64,000 bases of DNA from Ancylomarina sp963977525 (GCA_963977525.1 CAXBPC010000017.1:22895-86894), one strand, 5' to 3'. Positions 37,427-47,256 are shown, counted from the first letter of the stretch. Numbers and translations are program-made. Notes: generated by a model from the letters alone, not told the origin.

Positions 37427-38206
37427 TTAGTTCCAATTGGGTTTACGTTTCTCGATAAAAGCATTTACGCCTTCAATTCTCTCAGTCTGCTTTTCGTCGA
37501 ATAAGTTTCCAAACTCTCTAGATTCCATTGCTTCAGCATCGGTACGAGTCATTTCTTTTCCTTCACGTAAAACAGTTTTTAATAATCGAAGCGCATTAGG
37601 ACTGTTCTTAGCTATTTTCTTAGCCATATCAATAGCATTATCCAGAACCTGATCAGCCTCAGCTAATTTTTGAACCAAACCTAATTCATATGCTTCAGTT
37701 GCTTTTACACCACCTGCAGTCATCATTAAATACATAGCATGCCCCAAACCAACTTGTTTCAGAGCTTCAACCGTACCATTAAAACCAGGAATCAAACCTA
37801 AAGATGATTCCGGTAATCCAAGTCGTGTATCCTTATTTGCTATACGAATATCACATGCTAAAGCTAGTTCTAAACCACCTCCTAATGCAAAACCATTAAT
37901 GGCTGCAATAACAGGAATAGGTAATTGTGCTATATTTCGAAAAACAGATTTTCCTTTCTCAGAGAAATCATAACCTCCCTGAACAGTCATATCTTGGAAA
38001 GCTTTAATATCTGCACCTGCAACGAAAGCTTTTCCAGCACCAGTAATAATTAATACTCTAACATTAATCGACTGTTTAAACGAATCAAGGAAAGATTGTA
38101 ATTCGTCAAAAACTTCATTATTAAGAGCGTTTAAAGCGTTCGGACGGTTTAGAGTCAGAATACCAACTTCATCTCTTTCTTCATAAATCAGATAAGAAAA
38201 ATTCAT
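37427..38206 (-). CDS. Enoyl-CoA hydratase (crotonase)
   Basis: 259 residues, a standard crotonase. The oxyanion-hole motif is GAGKAFVAGADIKAF (about 56-70). Both catalytic glutamates are recognisable, in GGGLELALACDI and LPESSLGLIPGFNGT. The C-terminus has FIEKRKPNW. Probably hydrates crotonyl-CoA in the butyrate route. First gene of a two-gene unit with the hydroxyacyl-CoA dehydrogenase, which ends at the 35996 terminator. Confidence 0.9.
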   Translation of the reverse strand: MNFSYLIYEERDEVGILTLNRPNALNALNNEVFDELQSFLDSFKQSINVRVLIITGAGKAFVAGADIKAFQDMTVQGGYDFSEKGKSVFRNIAQLPIPVIAAINGFALGGGLELALACDIRIANKDTRLGLPESSLGLIPGFNGTVEALKQVGLGHAMYLMMTAGGVKATEAYELGLVQKLAEADQVLDNAIDMAKKIAKNSPNALRLLKTVLREGKEMTRTDAEAMESREFGNLFDEKQTERIEGVNAFIEKRKPNWN

Positions 38207-38555
38207 AAAATTCAGTTGTATAAATATTTGGTGTAATTTAATTCATTAATTATTACGAAGATGATAAGATTAACTTAGTCGCTAAACTCATAATATAAGA
38301 CTTCGCAAACCTTTGCATTTAAGGACATAAAATTATAAAAAAAAGTGACTTGTTGAATAAAATACACCAAGAGAATATCTGAATGATACAACATCCTGAC
38401 TAAAAGACCATTTACTGATCAATACTTAAAATAATGTTTAATTATAAACGAGATAATTCTTAATCCTTAAAAAGCTAACATCTCTCAGGAGTAAATAGAT
38501 AGCTAAACTGAATGTCAGTTTAAAATCATATCTTCGCAATCAAACTAGAAAAAAA
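38207..38555. other. Divergent promoter region
   Basis: About 350 bases between the crotonase gene (minus) and the U32 gene (plus). Near the U32 start a TATCTTCG word (about 38529-38536) resembles TAnnTTTG with one mismatch. No gene or repeat seen. Confidence 0.3.
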
Positions 38556-40382
38556 ATGCGTAAAATCGAACTTTTAGCCCCTGCTAAAAACCTTGAAACA
38601 GGCATGGCTGCCATTAACTATGGTGCCGATGCAGTTTATATAGGCGCTCCAAAATTTGGAGCCCGTGCCGCTGTTGGCAACTCATTAGAAGATATTGGAA
38701 AACTAATTAAGTATGCTCATCAATATTGGGCTAAGGTGTTCATTGCAATGAATACCATTCTATATGATAATGAACTAAAAGAAGCTGAAGCGCTGGTTCA
38801 TGAACTCTATAAATTAGGAGCTGACGCCCTAATTGTCCAGGACATGGGTATTTTAGAAATGGATTTACCTCCTATAGAACTGCACGCCAGCACACAAACA
38901 CATAATTTCGATTTAGAAAGAATTCAATTTCTAGAAAAAGCAGGTTTCAAGCGTATCATTCTAGCTAGAGAATTATCTCTTGAACAGATCAAAGAAATTA
39001 GAGCTAACACAAGTGTCGATTTAGAGTATTTTGTAAATGGGGCTCTTTGCGTCTGTCTTAGCGGGCAGTGTTATTTCTCTCATGCCATTTCGGGTCGATC
39101 AGCAAATCGAGGAGAATGCAGCCAGGCTTGTCGTATGAAATACAATCTTGAAGATGCCGAAGGAAATGTTCTTGCCAAAGACAAGCACCTTCTTTCACTT
39201 AAAGATCTAAATCTTTCAAATGAAATAAGTGAGATTGTAGATGCTGGTATTTGCTCCTTAAAGATTGAAGGGCGACTAAAAGACATTTCTTATATCAAAA
39301 ACATAACCAATCATTACAGTCAAAAGCTGGATCAAACCATAAATAAAAACAAAGAACTTGAAAGAGCTTCTTCAGGAAATACTAAAGTTAATTTCAAAGC
39401 AGATCCAGATAGAACGTTCAATCGTGGATTCACTCCTTATTTTTTTAAAGGAAGAGTTCCTGAGATTGCAAACTTTTTCTCACCCAAATCATTGGGCAAG
39501 GAAATTGGTAAGATCATTGCCGTAAGAAAATATCATTTCCAAATTAAAAGCAAATATCCTATTCACAATGGTGATGGTTTATGTTTTTTCAACAAAAGCA
39601 AGCTCTTAAAAGGAATACAGGTAAATGGTGTTAAGAGTGATAAAATTTACCCTAATGATATGAGCATGGTTTGCGATGGTGTTGTACTGTACCGCAATAA
39701 TGATCATGAGTTTGCAAAAGAATTGAAGCAAGATAAAAGCATTCGTAAGATATCTATTGACATTCTATTTGAGCAATTGGGTAACCAGTACTTTATACAT
39801 ATTACTGATGAAAATGGAAATTCGGCTTCGAATAGTTTAAACGAATTATTTGAGATAGCCAAGAATGAAGACATGGCTAAAAGCAATATTGAAAAGCAAC
39901 TATCTAAACTTGGAGATTCTATTTATGAGTTAAACTCTATTGATCTAAACTTTAATGAAACGCCTTTTATCCAAGCTAAGTTATTAAATGAGCTTAGAAG
40001 AAAAACGCTAGAAAATTTGACTCAAGCTCGAATTGAACTTGCTGAAAAAGAAGAAACACGTCCTCTAATTTCACATCCAAAATATTACTCAGATAAGATT
40101 TCCTACATGGGAAATGTGAGTAATTGCAAGGCTGAAGATTTTTATAAAAAGTGCGGTGTAAATAATATTGAGAAAGCATTCGAACTTCAGAAGAACTTTG
40201 ATGGCAAAACGCTAATGGTAACAAAACATTGCCTTCGATATGAATTTGGTAAATGTCCGAAAATAGTGAAATCCATAGGAGATAAACCTGGACCTCTATA
40301 TCTAGTTGATAATAACAGAAAATACAGTTTAGAATTCAACTGTCAACGTTGTGAAATGAAAGTTGTCTTGATGCCCAAATAA
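38556..40382 (+). CDS. U32 family protein (TrhP/RlhA-like RNA hydroxylation or peptidase type)
   Basis: 608 residues. The N-terminal U32 TIM-barrel starts ELLAPAKNLETGMAAINYGADAVYIG and contains the signature FVNGALCVCLSGQCYFS...SANRGECSQACR (about 160-195), with the cysteines that in this family bind an iron-sulfur cluster. Members such as TrhP and RlhA hydroxylate uridines in tRNA or cytidine in 23S rRNA in bacteria; earlier names called them collagenases. The C-terminal 150 residues carry more cysteines (NCQRCEMK at the very end). Alone on the plus strand between two minus-strand operons. Terminator at 40402-40437. Confidence 0.82.
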   Translation: MRKIELLAPAKNLETGMAAINYGADAVYIGAPKFGARAAVGNSLEDIGKLIKYAHQYWAKVFIAMNTILYDNELKEAEALVHELYKLGADALIVQDMGILEMDLPPIELHASTQTHNFDLERIQFLEKAGFKRIILARELSLEQIKEIRANTSVDLEYFVNGALCVCLSGQCYFSHAISGRSANRGECSQACRMKYNLEDAEGNVLAKDKHLLSLKDLNLSNEISEIVDAGICSLKIEGRLKDISYIKNITNHYSQKLDQTINKNKELERASSGNTKVNFKADPDRTFNRGFTPYFFKGRVPEIANFFSPKSLGKEIGKIIAVRKYHFQIKSKYPIHNGDGLCFFNKSKLLKGIQVNGVKSDKIYPNDMSMVCDGVVLYRNNDHEFAKELKQDKSIRKISIDILFEQLGNQYFIHITDENGNSASNSLNELFEIAKNEDMAKSNIEKQLSKLGDSIYELNSIDLNFNETPFIQAKLLNELRRKTLENLTQARIELAEKEETRPLISHPKYYSDKISYMGNVSNCKAEDFYKKCGVNNIEKAFELQKNFDGKTLMVTKHCLRYEFGKCPKIVKSIGDKPGPLYLVDNNRKYSLEFNCQRCEMKVVLMPK

Positions 40383-40401
40383 GCAATACTGATATAAAAA
40401 G

Positions 40402-40437
40402 AAAAAAGCTCATATCTAATTCGATATGAGCTTTTTT
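40402..40437. terminator. Bidirectional terminator, U32 gene and pyruvate kinase
   Basis: A perfect 15-bp stem (40402-40416 with 40423-40437), A-rich on one side and T-rich on the other, with a 6-base loop. It serves the converging genes on both strands. Confidence 0.92.
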
Positions 40438-40459
40438 CTTTTATATGAATGCGACCAAT

Positions 40460-41872
40460 CTAAACCTTATGGGTTAATTGATAAACATTTGATACTTCCA
40501 TAAAACTAACACCTTTTGATGGTCCAAAACTACCTCCCAATATGATCACAGAATCTTCACTTTTAAAATACCCCTTGCCCATCAAAGTCAACATGGATTC
40601 TTTCACAAATTCATCACGACTAGCCAATAATTCTTTGTAATCCGCTTCCACACCATAAGATAAGGCTAACTCTCTCATAACACGCTTAGAGTAACATAGT
40701 GCATAAACAGGAACATTCCCTCTATAAGAGGACAAATAGCGTCCCGTTCTACCTGTAAGTGTATCAGTTACAATTGCCTTAACAGGTAGGAATTGCGAAG
40801 CATTTACCGCTGATCTAGCTAAAACAGAAGATACTTCCTTATGTCTTGGTTCACGATATAATTTATCTGGGAACAATTCTTTCTCAACTTCCTGAGCAAC
40901 TTCGGTCATCACTCTAACCGCTTCGACAGGATAGTCTCCATAAGCCGTTTCACCACTTAACATGATTGCATCGGTTCTAGTATATATTGCATTTGCAATA
41001 TCACTTACTTCTGCACGAGTTGGGCGTGGGTTTTCTATCATTGAATGCAACATTTGAGTCGCAATTATAACTGATTTTTTACTATCAACACACCTACGAA
41101 TTATATCTCGCTGAATCACGGGAATTTTAGCTGCTGGTATTTCAATAGCCAAATCGCCTCTAGCAACCATCACACCATATACACACTCAAGAATTTCATC
41201 AATATTATCAACTCCTTCTTGATTTTCAATTTTGGCAATAATCTTTATCTTAGATTCCCTTGCATCAAGAATCTTCTGAATTTCTAATACATCCTCTTTT
41301 TTACGTACAAACGAATGAGCTATAAAATCAATATCTTGATCGATAGCAAACTGGATAAATTCTCTATCCTTCTTACTCAGCGATGGCAAATTGATTGAAA
41401 CGCCAGGAATATTAACACTTTTACGATTCTTTAGAAAACCGTCATTTTGTGCTTCAACAGTCAAGAAATCATCGTTCTTCTCAATCACTAGCAGTTCTAG
41501 ATCGCCATCATCAATAAGCACTCTATTACCCACTTCTATGTCTTGTACGAAAAACTCATAGCTGACAGCAAAGGTATTTTCTTCATTAAGATCTGATTTA
41601 GAACCAACGACTTTAATCTTATCTCCTTTTGAAAGATAGAAGTCTTCTTTAATATCTACTGTTCTAATTTCAGGTCCCTTTGTGTCAATCAATAAGGCAA
41701 TTTTTTCTGATACAGCACGTACATTGTCAATTACCTTTTGAGCATCAGCATGTGATTGATGTGCTGTGTTCAAACGAACAACGTTCATTCCCTCCTCAAA
41801 GAGTTCAGTTAGAAATTCAACATCACATTTTCTATCAGAGATTGTTGCAATTATTTTAGTGCCTTTCTTCAT
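40460..41872 (-). CDS. pyk: Pyruvate kinase
   Basis: 470 residues, start MKKGTKIIATISDRK. Barrel motifs are intact: NVVRLNTAH, LIDTKGPEIRT, IIAKIENQEGVDNIDEI, VARGDLAIEIP, ATQMLHSMIENPRPTRAEVSDIANAIY and AIMLSGETAYGDYP. A C-terminal allosteric domain follows (about 350-470). It converts phosphoenolpyruvate and ADP to pyruvate and ATP. Single gene with a 600-base upstream gap. Confidence 0.95.
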   Translation of the reverse strand: MKKGTKIIATISDRKCDVEFLTELFEEGMNVVRLNTAHQSHADAQKVIDNVRAVSEKIALLIDTKGPEIRTVDIKEDFYLSKGDKIKVVGSKSDLNEENTFAVSYEFFVQDIEVGNRVLIDDGDLELLVIEKNDDFLTVEAQNDGFLKNRKSVNIPGVSINLPSLSKKDREFIQFAIDQDIDFIAHSFVRKKEDVLEIQKILDARESKIKIIAKIENQEGVDNIDEILECVYGVMVARGDLAIEIPAAKIPVIQRDIIRRCVDSKKSVIIATQMLHSMIENPRPTRAEVSDIANAIYTRTDAIMLSGETAYGDYPVEAVRVMTEVAQEVEKELFPDKLYREPRHKEVSSVLARSAVNASQFLPVKAIVTDTLTGRTGRYLSSYRGNVPVYALCYSKRVMRELALSYGVEADYKELLASRDEFVKESMLTLMGKGYFKSEDSVIILGGSFGPSKGVSFMEVSNVYQLTHKV

Positions 41873-42416
41873 AACCTAGTTTTAATTTAAACCGAACAGA
41901 TACTTCTTTTAAAGTATAAATATTGAATTTATGAAAAGAATGGATGTGAGTTAACAGTATTTAATTTCAATTATAATACTTACTTAAAGAATAAGTAAAG
42001 CTTTTAACAAAAGTCAAAAAATGCAATCTTTAATATACTAGCATAAAACCATCTGAGATTTTAACAAACGAGAATACTATTAACAAAAATACATTAAGTT
42101 TTAAAGTCAGAAGTTAACCTAATGGTAAAGATTAAATTCAATCAGAATTACACTTTACCACAGTGCATTACAACCACTAAATTTAAGCAAAAACACTCAA
42201 ACGTACACCTATTTTGCCTCTTCAAAAACAAAGTATGAATTTTTCAAGGTTTAAACCTAGCGTAATGAAGATTATTAACAATGAAGGTCTTTGTAAAACG
42301 TTTGCGAAGAGAAAATTGGAATAGGTCTAAATAATAATTTTAGAATTAATGATTTTTCTATAGAATAGGGTTTTAATCAATCCAAAACATTAATTCGTCA
42401 ATTTTGATAAATACGT
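41873..42416. other. Intergenic region upstream of pyk, nothing recognised
   Basis: About 540 very AT-rich bases between pyk (minus) and the terminator of aroQ (minus). A minus-strand TATTTTTG word at 42084-42091 fits the Bacteroidota -7 motif and could be the pyk promoter, giving a leader of about 200 bases. No gene or clear riboswitch seen. Confidence 0.3.
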
Positions 42417-42465
42417 AAAAAACAACAAATGGTAAATCTCTTATCAATAAGAAATTTACCATTTG
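42417..42465 (-). terminator. Terminator of aroQ
   Basis: A perfect 12-bp stem CAAATGGTAAAT (42426-42437) with its complement (42454-42465), and on the minus strand a run of six Ts beyond it. It lies just downstream of the aroQ stop. Confidence 0.75.
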
Positions 42466-42485
42466 TCAAAAAAAACTAATGAGTC

Positions 42486-42908
42486 TTATATAATATTTAT
42501 AAGAGCTTCCACTCCTAATCTATATGAATCAAGACCAAAGCCTGCAATAACACCAACACAGCTTGCACTAATTAAACTAGTATGTCTGAATGCTTCTCTT
42601 TTATGTACATTAGATATATGTACTTCAATAACTGGAAGATCAATTGCTGAAATAGCATCACGGATAGCTACAGATGTATGCGTGTATGCCGCTGCATTTA
42701 GAAGAATTCCATCTGATGACAACCTCGATTCGTGAATCTTATTAATAATCTCTCCCTCAATATTTGATTGAAAATATTCTAAGGTAAAATCTGGAAACAT
42801 TAGCTTCAACTCTTCGAAGTATTGATCGAAATTTGCTGACCCGTAAATTGTCTTTTCTCTTGTCCCCAATAAATTCAAATTAGGTCCATTTAGTATCAAA
42901 ATTTTCAT
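42486..42908 (-). CDS. aroQ: Type II 3-dehydroquinate dehydratase
   Basis: 140 residues from the ATG at 42908; an upstream ATG at 43004 would add 32 residues foreign to the family. Start MKILILNGPNLNLLGTRE is the classical signature, followed by the catalytic tyrosine loop KTIYGSA and by LLNAAAYTHTSVAIRDAI and VIEVHISNVHKREAFRHTS. It catalyses dehydration of 3-dehydroquinate in the shikimate pathway, as a dodecamer. It is divergent from xerD and is alone in its transcript. Confidence 0.95.
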   Translation of the reverse strand: MKILILNGPNLNLLGTREKTIYGSANFDQYFEELKLMFPDFTLEYFQSNIEGEIINKIHESRLSSDGILLNAAAYTHTSVAIRDAISAIDLPVIEVHISNVHKREAFRHTSLISASCVGVIAGFGLDSYRLGVEALINII

Positions 42909-43095
42909 TTCGTCAAAATTCCAATTTAGTTTAACATAGATTTTTTGTATGATTTTTAAGAACCTTACGTAATAAATTCTTATAATGTATTGTAATATTA
43001 TCATAAAAGTACGTATATTGCTATCGTTAAAACAAAACTAGTAAAATAGTTTGATTAACAATTACAACTAAACTACATACTTAAAATTAATTGAA

Positions 43096-44004
43096 ATGAA
43101 TTGGACAACAACAATTGAGAATTTCAAGACTTATCTGACGCTAGAAAAGTCTTTATCCAAGAATTCTATTGATGCTTACATCAATGACATCACTAAATTA
43201 ACAACGTTTTTCAAGGAGCAAGGTAGAACCGTAGCCCCTGTTGAAGTTGTTTTACAAGATCTTAAAGACTTCGTAACCTGGATTAATGACGCAGGTACAA
43301 GCCCTAGAACACAAGCTCGTGTTATTTCTGGTATTAAAGCTTACTTTAAGTACTTATTACTTGAAGAAATAATTGACAGAAATCCAACAGCTTTATTAGA
43401 AGCTCCAAAAATTGGACGTAAACTACCTCACACTTTAACCGTTGAAGAAATTGACGTTTTAGTTAAAGCTGTTGATACAAACAAAGCAGAAGGACAAAGA
43501 AATAGAGCAATTCTAGAGACTCTTTATTCTTGTGGACTTCGTGTTTCTGAATTGATTGACCTTAGAGTTTCTAACCTACATTTCAGAATGGGTTTTATTA
43601 AAATTCATGGTAAAGGAAACAAAGAGCGTTTAATTCCAATCGGAAAAAGAGCTAAAAAGGAAATCAAATTATACCTTAAGAATTACAGAGGTAAATTAAA
43701 CATTGATAAGGATAGCGAGGACATTTTATTCCTTAATCGTAGAGGTCGCAAGCTTTCTCGTGTTATGATTTTCACTATCATCAAGAACCTTTCTAAGAAA
43801 GTTGGTTTAACTAAGAATGTTTCTCCTCATACTTTCCGTCACTCATTTGCTTCTCACTTAGTAGAAGGTGGTGCTGACTTAAGAGCTGTTCAAGAGATGT
43901 TAGGACATGAGTCAATTTTGACAACTGAAATCTACACACATCTAGATAGAGATTATTTGAAAGAGACAATTAAAAATTGTCATCCAAGATCTAAAGATCA
44001 ATAG
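43096..44004 (+). CDS. xerD: Tyrosine recombinase XerD/XerC
   Basis: 302 residues. N-terminal SAM-like core-binding domain (about 1-90, ENFKTYLTLEKSLSKNSIDAYINDI) and C-terminal catalytic domain with the R in TLYSCGLRVSEL, the K in HGKGNKERLIP, the HxxR in SPHTFRHSFASHL, and the H and catalytic Y in GHESILTTEIYTHLD. It resolves chromosome dimers at dif. Its setting among housekeeping genes, with no att sites or cargo, argues against a phage or island integrase. Confidence 0.9.
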   Translation: MNWTTTIENFKTYLTLEKSLSKNSIDAYINDITKLTTFFKEQGRTVAPVEVVLQDLKDFVTWINDAGTSPRTQARVISGIKAYFKYLLLEEIIDRNPTALLEAPKIGRKLPHTLTVEEIDVLVKAVDTNKAEGQRNRAILETLYSCGLRVSELIDLRVSNLHFRMGFIKIHGKGNKERLIPIGKRAKKEIKLYLKNYRGKLNIDKDSEDILFLNRRGRKLSRVMIFTIIKNLSKKVGLTKNVSPHTFRHSFASHLVEGGADLRAVQEMLGHESILTTEIYTHLDRDYLKETIKNCHPRSKDQ

Positions 44005-44006
44005 TC

Positions 44007-44043
44007 AAAAAAAAAAGAGTAGCAATTAGCTACTCTTTTTTTT
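44007..44043. terminator. Bidirectional terminator, xerD and SPOR protein
   Basis: A long stem with AGAGTAGC/GCTACTCT core and a 5-base loop (44024-44028), flanked by an A run on one side and a T run on the other. It lies between converging genes. Confidence 0.92.
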
Positions 44044-44074
44044 GACTTATATATTTTATAATACTTAAGTTCGA

Positions 44075-44692
44075 TTATAATTTCACGATATAAGCATCCG
44101 GGAATCCATTAGAACGAACTTCTCTTAACTCTCTACGACATACCCAGTAATTATCAAAGCTTCGATAAAAGTATCGATAAAGACTCTCATCCTTATCAAA
44201 ATTCTCATATAACCCTTTCAATTTTAACTGACTTATAAGAGTCGTTTTTTTGCTTGCAAAAACATGAATTGAATATTTAAATTTTGGATCTTTCTTATTT
44301 TTAATACCATATGTCTCTTCATAAAGATTTCTCATCTTCTTTGAAAACTTCATACGACTAACATCACGATAGTAATTCCAAAACTCCCATTTTCCATATC
44401 TATTGATTCGAAACAAAGTCTCAGGCGGCAACTCTTCTACATAGTTGTCATCTTCTTCTGTTTTCTTAGCAGTGGTTTTAGCCTTTGAGTTTACCTTCTC
44501 TTTCTTCACTTTAGGCTTTTCAACCTTTTCAGCTTTTTTCTCAGATTCTATCTCAACAATCTCAATATACTCTAATTCCTTATTATCATTAGATTTAACT
44601 AGGTTGAATAATTCTGGCGAAATGAGAGGAGAAAGTAGTCCGACAATAATCGATATAAGTATGCAAGCTACTATATAGAAGAGGTTTCTCAT
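44075..44692 (-). CDS. Single-pass membrane protein with a C-terminal SPOR-like domain
   Basis: 205 residues. A signal anchor covers about 1-27 (MRNLFYIVACILISIIVGLL). A lysine/glutamate-rich linker follows (about 40-80). The C-terminal 70 residues (KYSIHVFASKKT...LSLYRYFYR.FDNYWVCRRELREVRSNGFPDAYIVKL) resemble a SPOR domain, which binds denuded peptidoglycan at the septum. Middle section (LPPETLFRINRYGKWEFWNYYR) unassigned. It may work at division or cell-wall turnover; this rests on the domain alone. Confidence 0.6.
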   Translation of the reverse strand: MRNLFYIVACILISIIVGLLSPLISPELFNLVKSNDNKELEYIEIVEIESEKKAEKVEKPKVKKEKVNSKAKTTAKKTEEDDNYVEELPPETLFRINRYGKWEFWNYYRDVSRMKFSKKMRNLYEETYGIKNKKDPKFKYSIHVFASKKTTLISQLKLKGLYENFDKDESLYRYFYRSFDNYWVCRRELREVRSNGFPDAYIVKL

Positions 44693-44802
44693 AAATAAGG
44701 TATTCCTTTTAAGATAATGGATCTTGAGTATTAAACTCTAACAATAAGAGTAAAAACTCTTATCGGTAATAAATATAATAAAATCTATTAATATATCTCC
44801 AA

Positions 44803-46038
44803 TTACGACTTCATCAATAATGAACTATCACCGTAGCTCAAAAATCGGAAATTATTATTTAATGCATAATCATAAATTTCTCGCCATTTTTCTCCCACTA
44901 AAGCTGAAATTAATAATAGCAAAGTACTTTTCGGTTGGTGAAAATTAGTTACTAATCCTGATATAACTTTAAAATCATAACCAGGAGCAATTATGATCTG
45001 AGTTGCAGCATTAAACAAAGAGATATTCTCTTTTTGCATAAAATCTACAATTGCTTGATAAGCTTCAATTCTAGAATAACTTCCATCCAAGGTGTATGCA
45101 TCCCACTGTTCAAGTAAATAAGGGTTCTCTTTACCTGACAACAATTTAATGCCCATCCAATACAAACTTTCGAGTGTTCTTACCGAAGTTGTACCTACAG
45201 CAATAATGTTATTTTCGGCGTTAATGATTTGCTGTAAACTCAAAATGTTCACCTGAATATGCTCAGTATGCATTTCATGATCACCAATTTGCTCAACTTT
45301 TACAGGCTTGAAAGTTCCAGCACCTACATGTAGAGTTAGCTCAGCTCTATTTACGCCATTTTCATCTAATCGATTAAATACAGATTCAGTAAAATGTAAA
45401 CCAGCTGTTGGAGCAGCAACTGATCCTTCATGTTTAGAATAAACAGTTTGGTAACGAACTAAGTCTGAATTTTCAGTATCACGATTTAAATATGGAGGAA
45501 TTGGAATTTTACCAGTAAGCTCAAGTACTTCACTGAAACATAACTCTTCATTTTCCCAAGTAAATTGAATCTCATGAGCTCCATCTAAATTTTCAATATG
45601 TTCAGCGCAAAGAAACTCCTCTTTACCCTCGCACATAAAACTCATTTTTAGAACTCCAGTTTTCCATTTACGTAGATTTCCAATAATACATTTCCAAGTA
45701 CAAACACCTTTAGCTTGAAATGCAAGGTTATAGTCTGCTGGGCTCAAAGGCTCCAAACAGAATATTTCTATACGTGCTCCAGTCTCTTTATGGAAAATCA
45801 ATCTAGCCTGAATAACTTTAGTGTTATTGAAAACCATCGTTGTTCCTTCAGGTATTTCCTCAGGTAAATTCTGAAATCCTTTTTCCTTGATTTCATTATT
45901 CTTGTATACCAACAACTTTGATTCTTCTCGATTGCCTAAAGGGTATTTGGCAATCTTCTCATCTGGTAAATCGTATGTAAAATCTGATATTTTAATTTGC
46001 TGTGGGCTCATTATTGTCGCTTCGGTTCTATTTTCCAT
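44803..46038 (-). CDS. queA: tRNA preQ1(34) S-adenosylmethionine ribosyltransferase-isomerase
   Basis: 411 residues, longer than the common ~350 because of inserts as in other Bacteroidota. The family features are intact: KISDFTYDLPDEKIAKYPLGNREESKLLVY, VFNNTKVIQARL, GKIPIPPYLNR, YQTVYSKHEGSVAAPTAGLHFT, LHVGAGTFKPV, NFHQPKSTLLLLISAL. It transfers ribose from SAM to preQ1 in tRNA to make epoxyqueuosine. The gene is divergent from the Smr gene. Confidence 0.93.
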   Translation of the reverse strand: MENRTEATIMSPQQIKISDFTYDLPDEKIAKYPLGNREESKLLVYKNNEIKEKGFQNLPEEIPEGTTMVFNNTKVIQARLIFHKETGARIEIFCLEPLSPADYNLAFQAKGVCTWKCIIGNLRKWKTGVLKMSFMCEGKEEFLCAEHIENLDGAHEIQFTWENEELCFSEVLELTGKIPIPPYLNRDTENSDLVRYQTVYSKHEGSVAAPTAGLHFTESVFNRLDENGVNRAELTLHVGAGTFKPVKVEQIGDHEMHTEHIQVNILSLQQIINAENNIIAVGTTSVRTLESLYWMGIKLLSGKENPYLLEQWDAYTLDGSYSRIEAYQAIVDFMQKENISLFNAATQIIIAPGYDFKVISGLVTNFHQPKSTLLLLISALVGEKWREIYDYALNNNFRFLSYGDSSLLMKS

Positions 46039-46109
46039 CTCTCCTCTAAATATTTCTCATCAATACTATTCTCCTTTGTTGGATAATAGAATTGGTGTGC
46101 AAAAATAGT

Positions 46110-46117
46110 TAACTTTG
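46110..46117 (+). promoter_or_regulatory. -7 promoter element TAACTTTG for the Smr gene, next to a divergent element
   Basis: Exact TAnnTTTG match 90-100 bases ahead of the Smr start. A reverse match (TATTTTTG on the minus strand, 46100-46107) directly abuts it and could serve queA, giving a compact divergent promoter. Confidence 0.4.
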
Positions 46118-46208
46118 TTCGTATTATAAAACATTGCCTCAGATTCCATTCATTAGGAATGATCAATCTTCAAAGACTCATATCTGTTGGCTACAAACTA
46201 GACATCAC

Positions 46209-47231
46209 ATGCAAATAAATATTGGAGATAAAGTAAAGTTTCTTAGCGAGACAGGTGGCGGTAGAGTTACACGTATAATTGATGCTAAGACTGTTATAGT
46301 TCTTAATGATGAAGATGAATTCGAGATTCCAACTCTCAAAAAAGATTTAGTGGTTATTGAATCTAAATCGGAAGGTAATTCATCTGCTTCACATAGCCTA
46401 TCTACAACTAAAAAAGTAACGACAAGTGCGAAGAGTGAGCCTCTAAAAGTACAAAAAGAAGACATCTATTTCGCTTTTGTACCTAGAGCTGGTTACGATA
46501 TCACTTCAAGTCCACTTGAGCTATACCTTATTAATGATACGAATTCTATTCTTCTATACAATTTCTTTAATCAGAATGGTGATAAGTTTGAAGGGATCAC
46601 AACTGGTAATATAGATCCTAATTCGAAAACTTTATTGACTGAGTTTGATCAGAAGGATCTTGGAAACATAAGTGCTTTTCATTTTCAGGTGTTATATTAT
46701 CAATCAGGAGGTTTTACACCTAAAGCACCGATTAATAAAACAGTGAGAATTCCGGCTATAAAGTTTTACAAATCGAGTTCGTACAAGCTTACCGATTATT
46801 TTCACGAGCAAGTGATTCTTAATAAACTAACAGCTGATGATATAGAACTTAAATTGGATGAGTTAAGTCAGAACGATTTCAAAAAGGTTATTAGAGAGAA
46901 AGAAGGTCAAGCAACAAAAGTTCAAAGTCCAAAACTTAATCCGAAGACTAATATTTTAGAAGTTGATTTGCACATTAACAAACTAATTGATTCAGTTACT
47001 GGTTTTTCTAATGCCGACATTCTTAATTTCCAAATGGATAAATTCCATGAAGTATTGAGAGACAATGAAAGTAATAAAGGAAAGAAGATTGTCTTTATTC
47101 ATGGAATTGGAAATGGTACTCTTAAACAAAAGGTTCTTACTGAACTGAAAAGGAAATACAAGAAACACAGTTCTCAGGATGCTTCATTCAAGGAGTATGG
47201 ATATGGTGCTACCATGGTAATTATTAAGTAA
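46209..47231 (+). CDS. DUF2027 and Smr domain protein
   Basis: 340 residues from the ATG at 46209; a frame open from a TTG at 46134 would add 25 unlikely residues. The N-terminus (MQINIGDKVKFLSETGGG...ITRI) resembles a KOW-like barrel, then a DUF2027 region (about 95-250) in Bacteroidota. The C-terminus (about 255-340) is an Smr domain with VDLHINKL and KIVFIHGIGNGTLK, the DNA- or RNA-nicking module found in MutS2. Role in RNA or DNA metabolism unknown. Terminator at 47257-47293. Confidence 0.82.
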   Translation: MQINIGDKVKFLSETGGGRVTRIIDAKTVIVLNDEDEFEIPTLKKDLVVIESKSEGNSSASHSLSTTKKVTTSAKSEPLKVQKEDIYFAFVPRAGYDITSSPLELYLINDTNSILLYNFFNQNGDKFEGITTGNIDPNSKTLLTEFDQKDLGNISAFHFQVLYYQSGGFTPKAPINKTVRIPAIKFYKSSSYKLTDYFHEQVILNKLTADDIELKLDELSQNDFKKVIREKEGQATKVQSPKLNPKTNILEVDLHINKLIDSVTGFSNADILNFQMDKFHEVLRDNESNKGKKIVFIHGIGNGTLKQKVLTELKRKYKKHSSQDASFKEYGYGATMVIIK

Positions 47232-47256
47232 CCTCATAGATCAAAACTAAATAATG

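Noticed and set aside
42909..43004. N-terminal extension of aroQ to an upstream ATG
   Set aside because: The family starts at MKILILNGPNLNLLG; the extra 32 residues are AT-rich and lie in the divergent promoter region with xerD.
43096..44004. Tyrosine recombinase as an island integrase
   Set aside because: It has XerC/D length and motifs and sits among housekeeping genes with no tRNA, att repeats or cargo.
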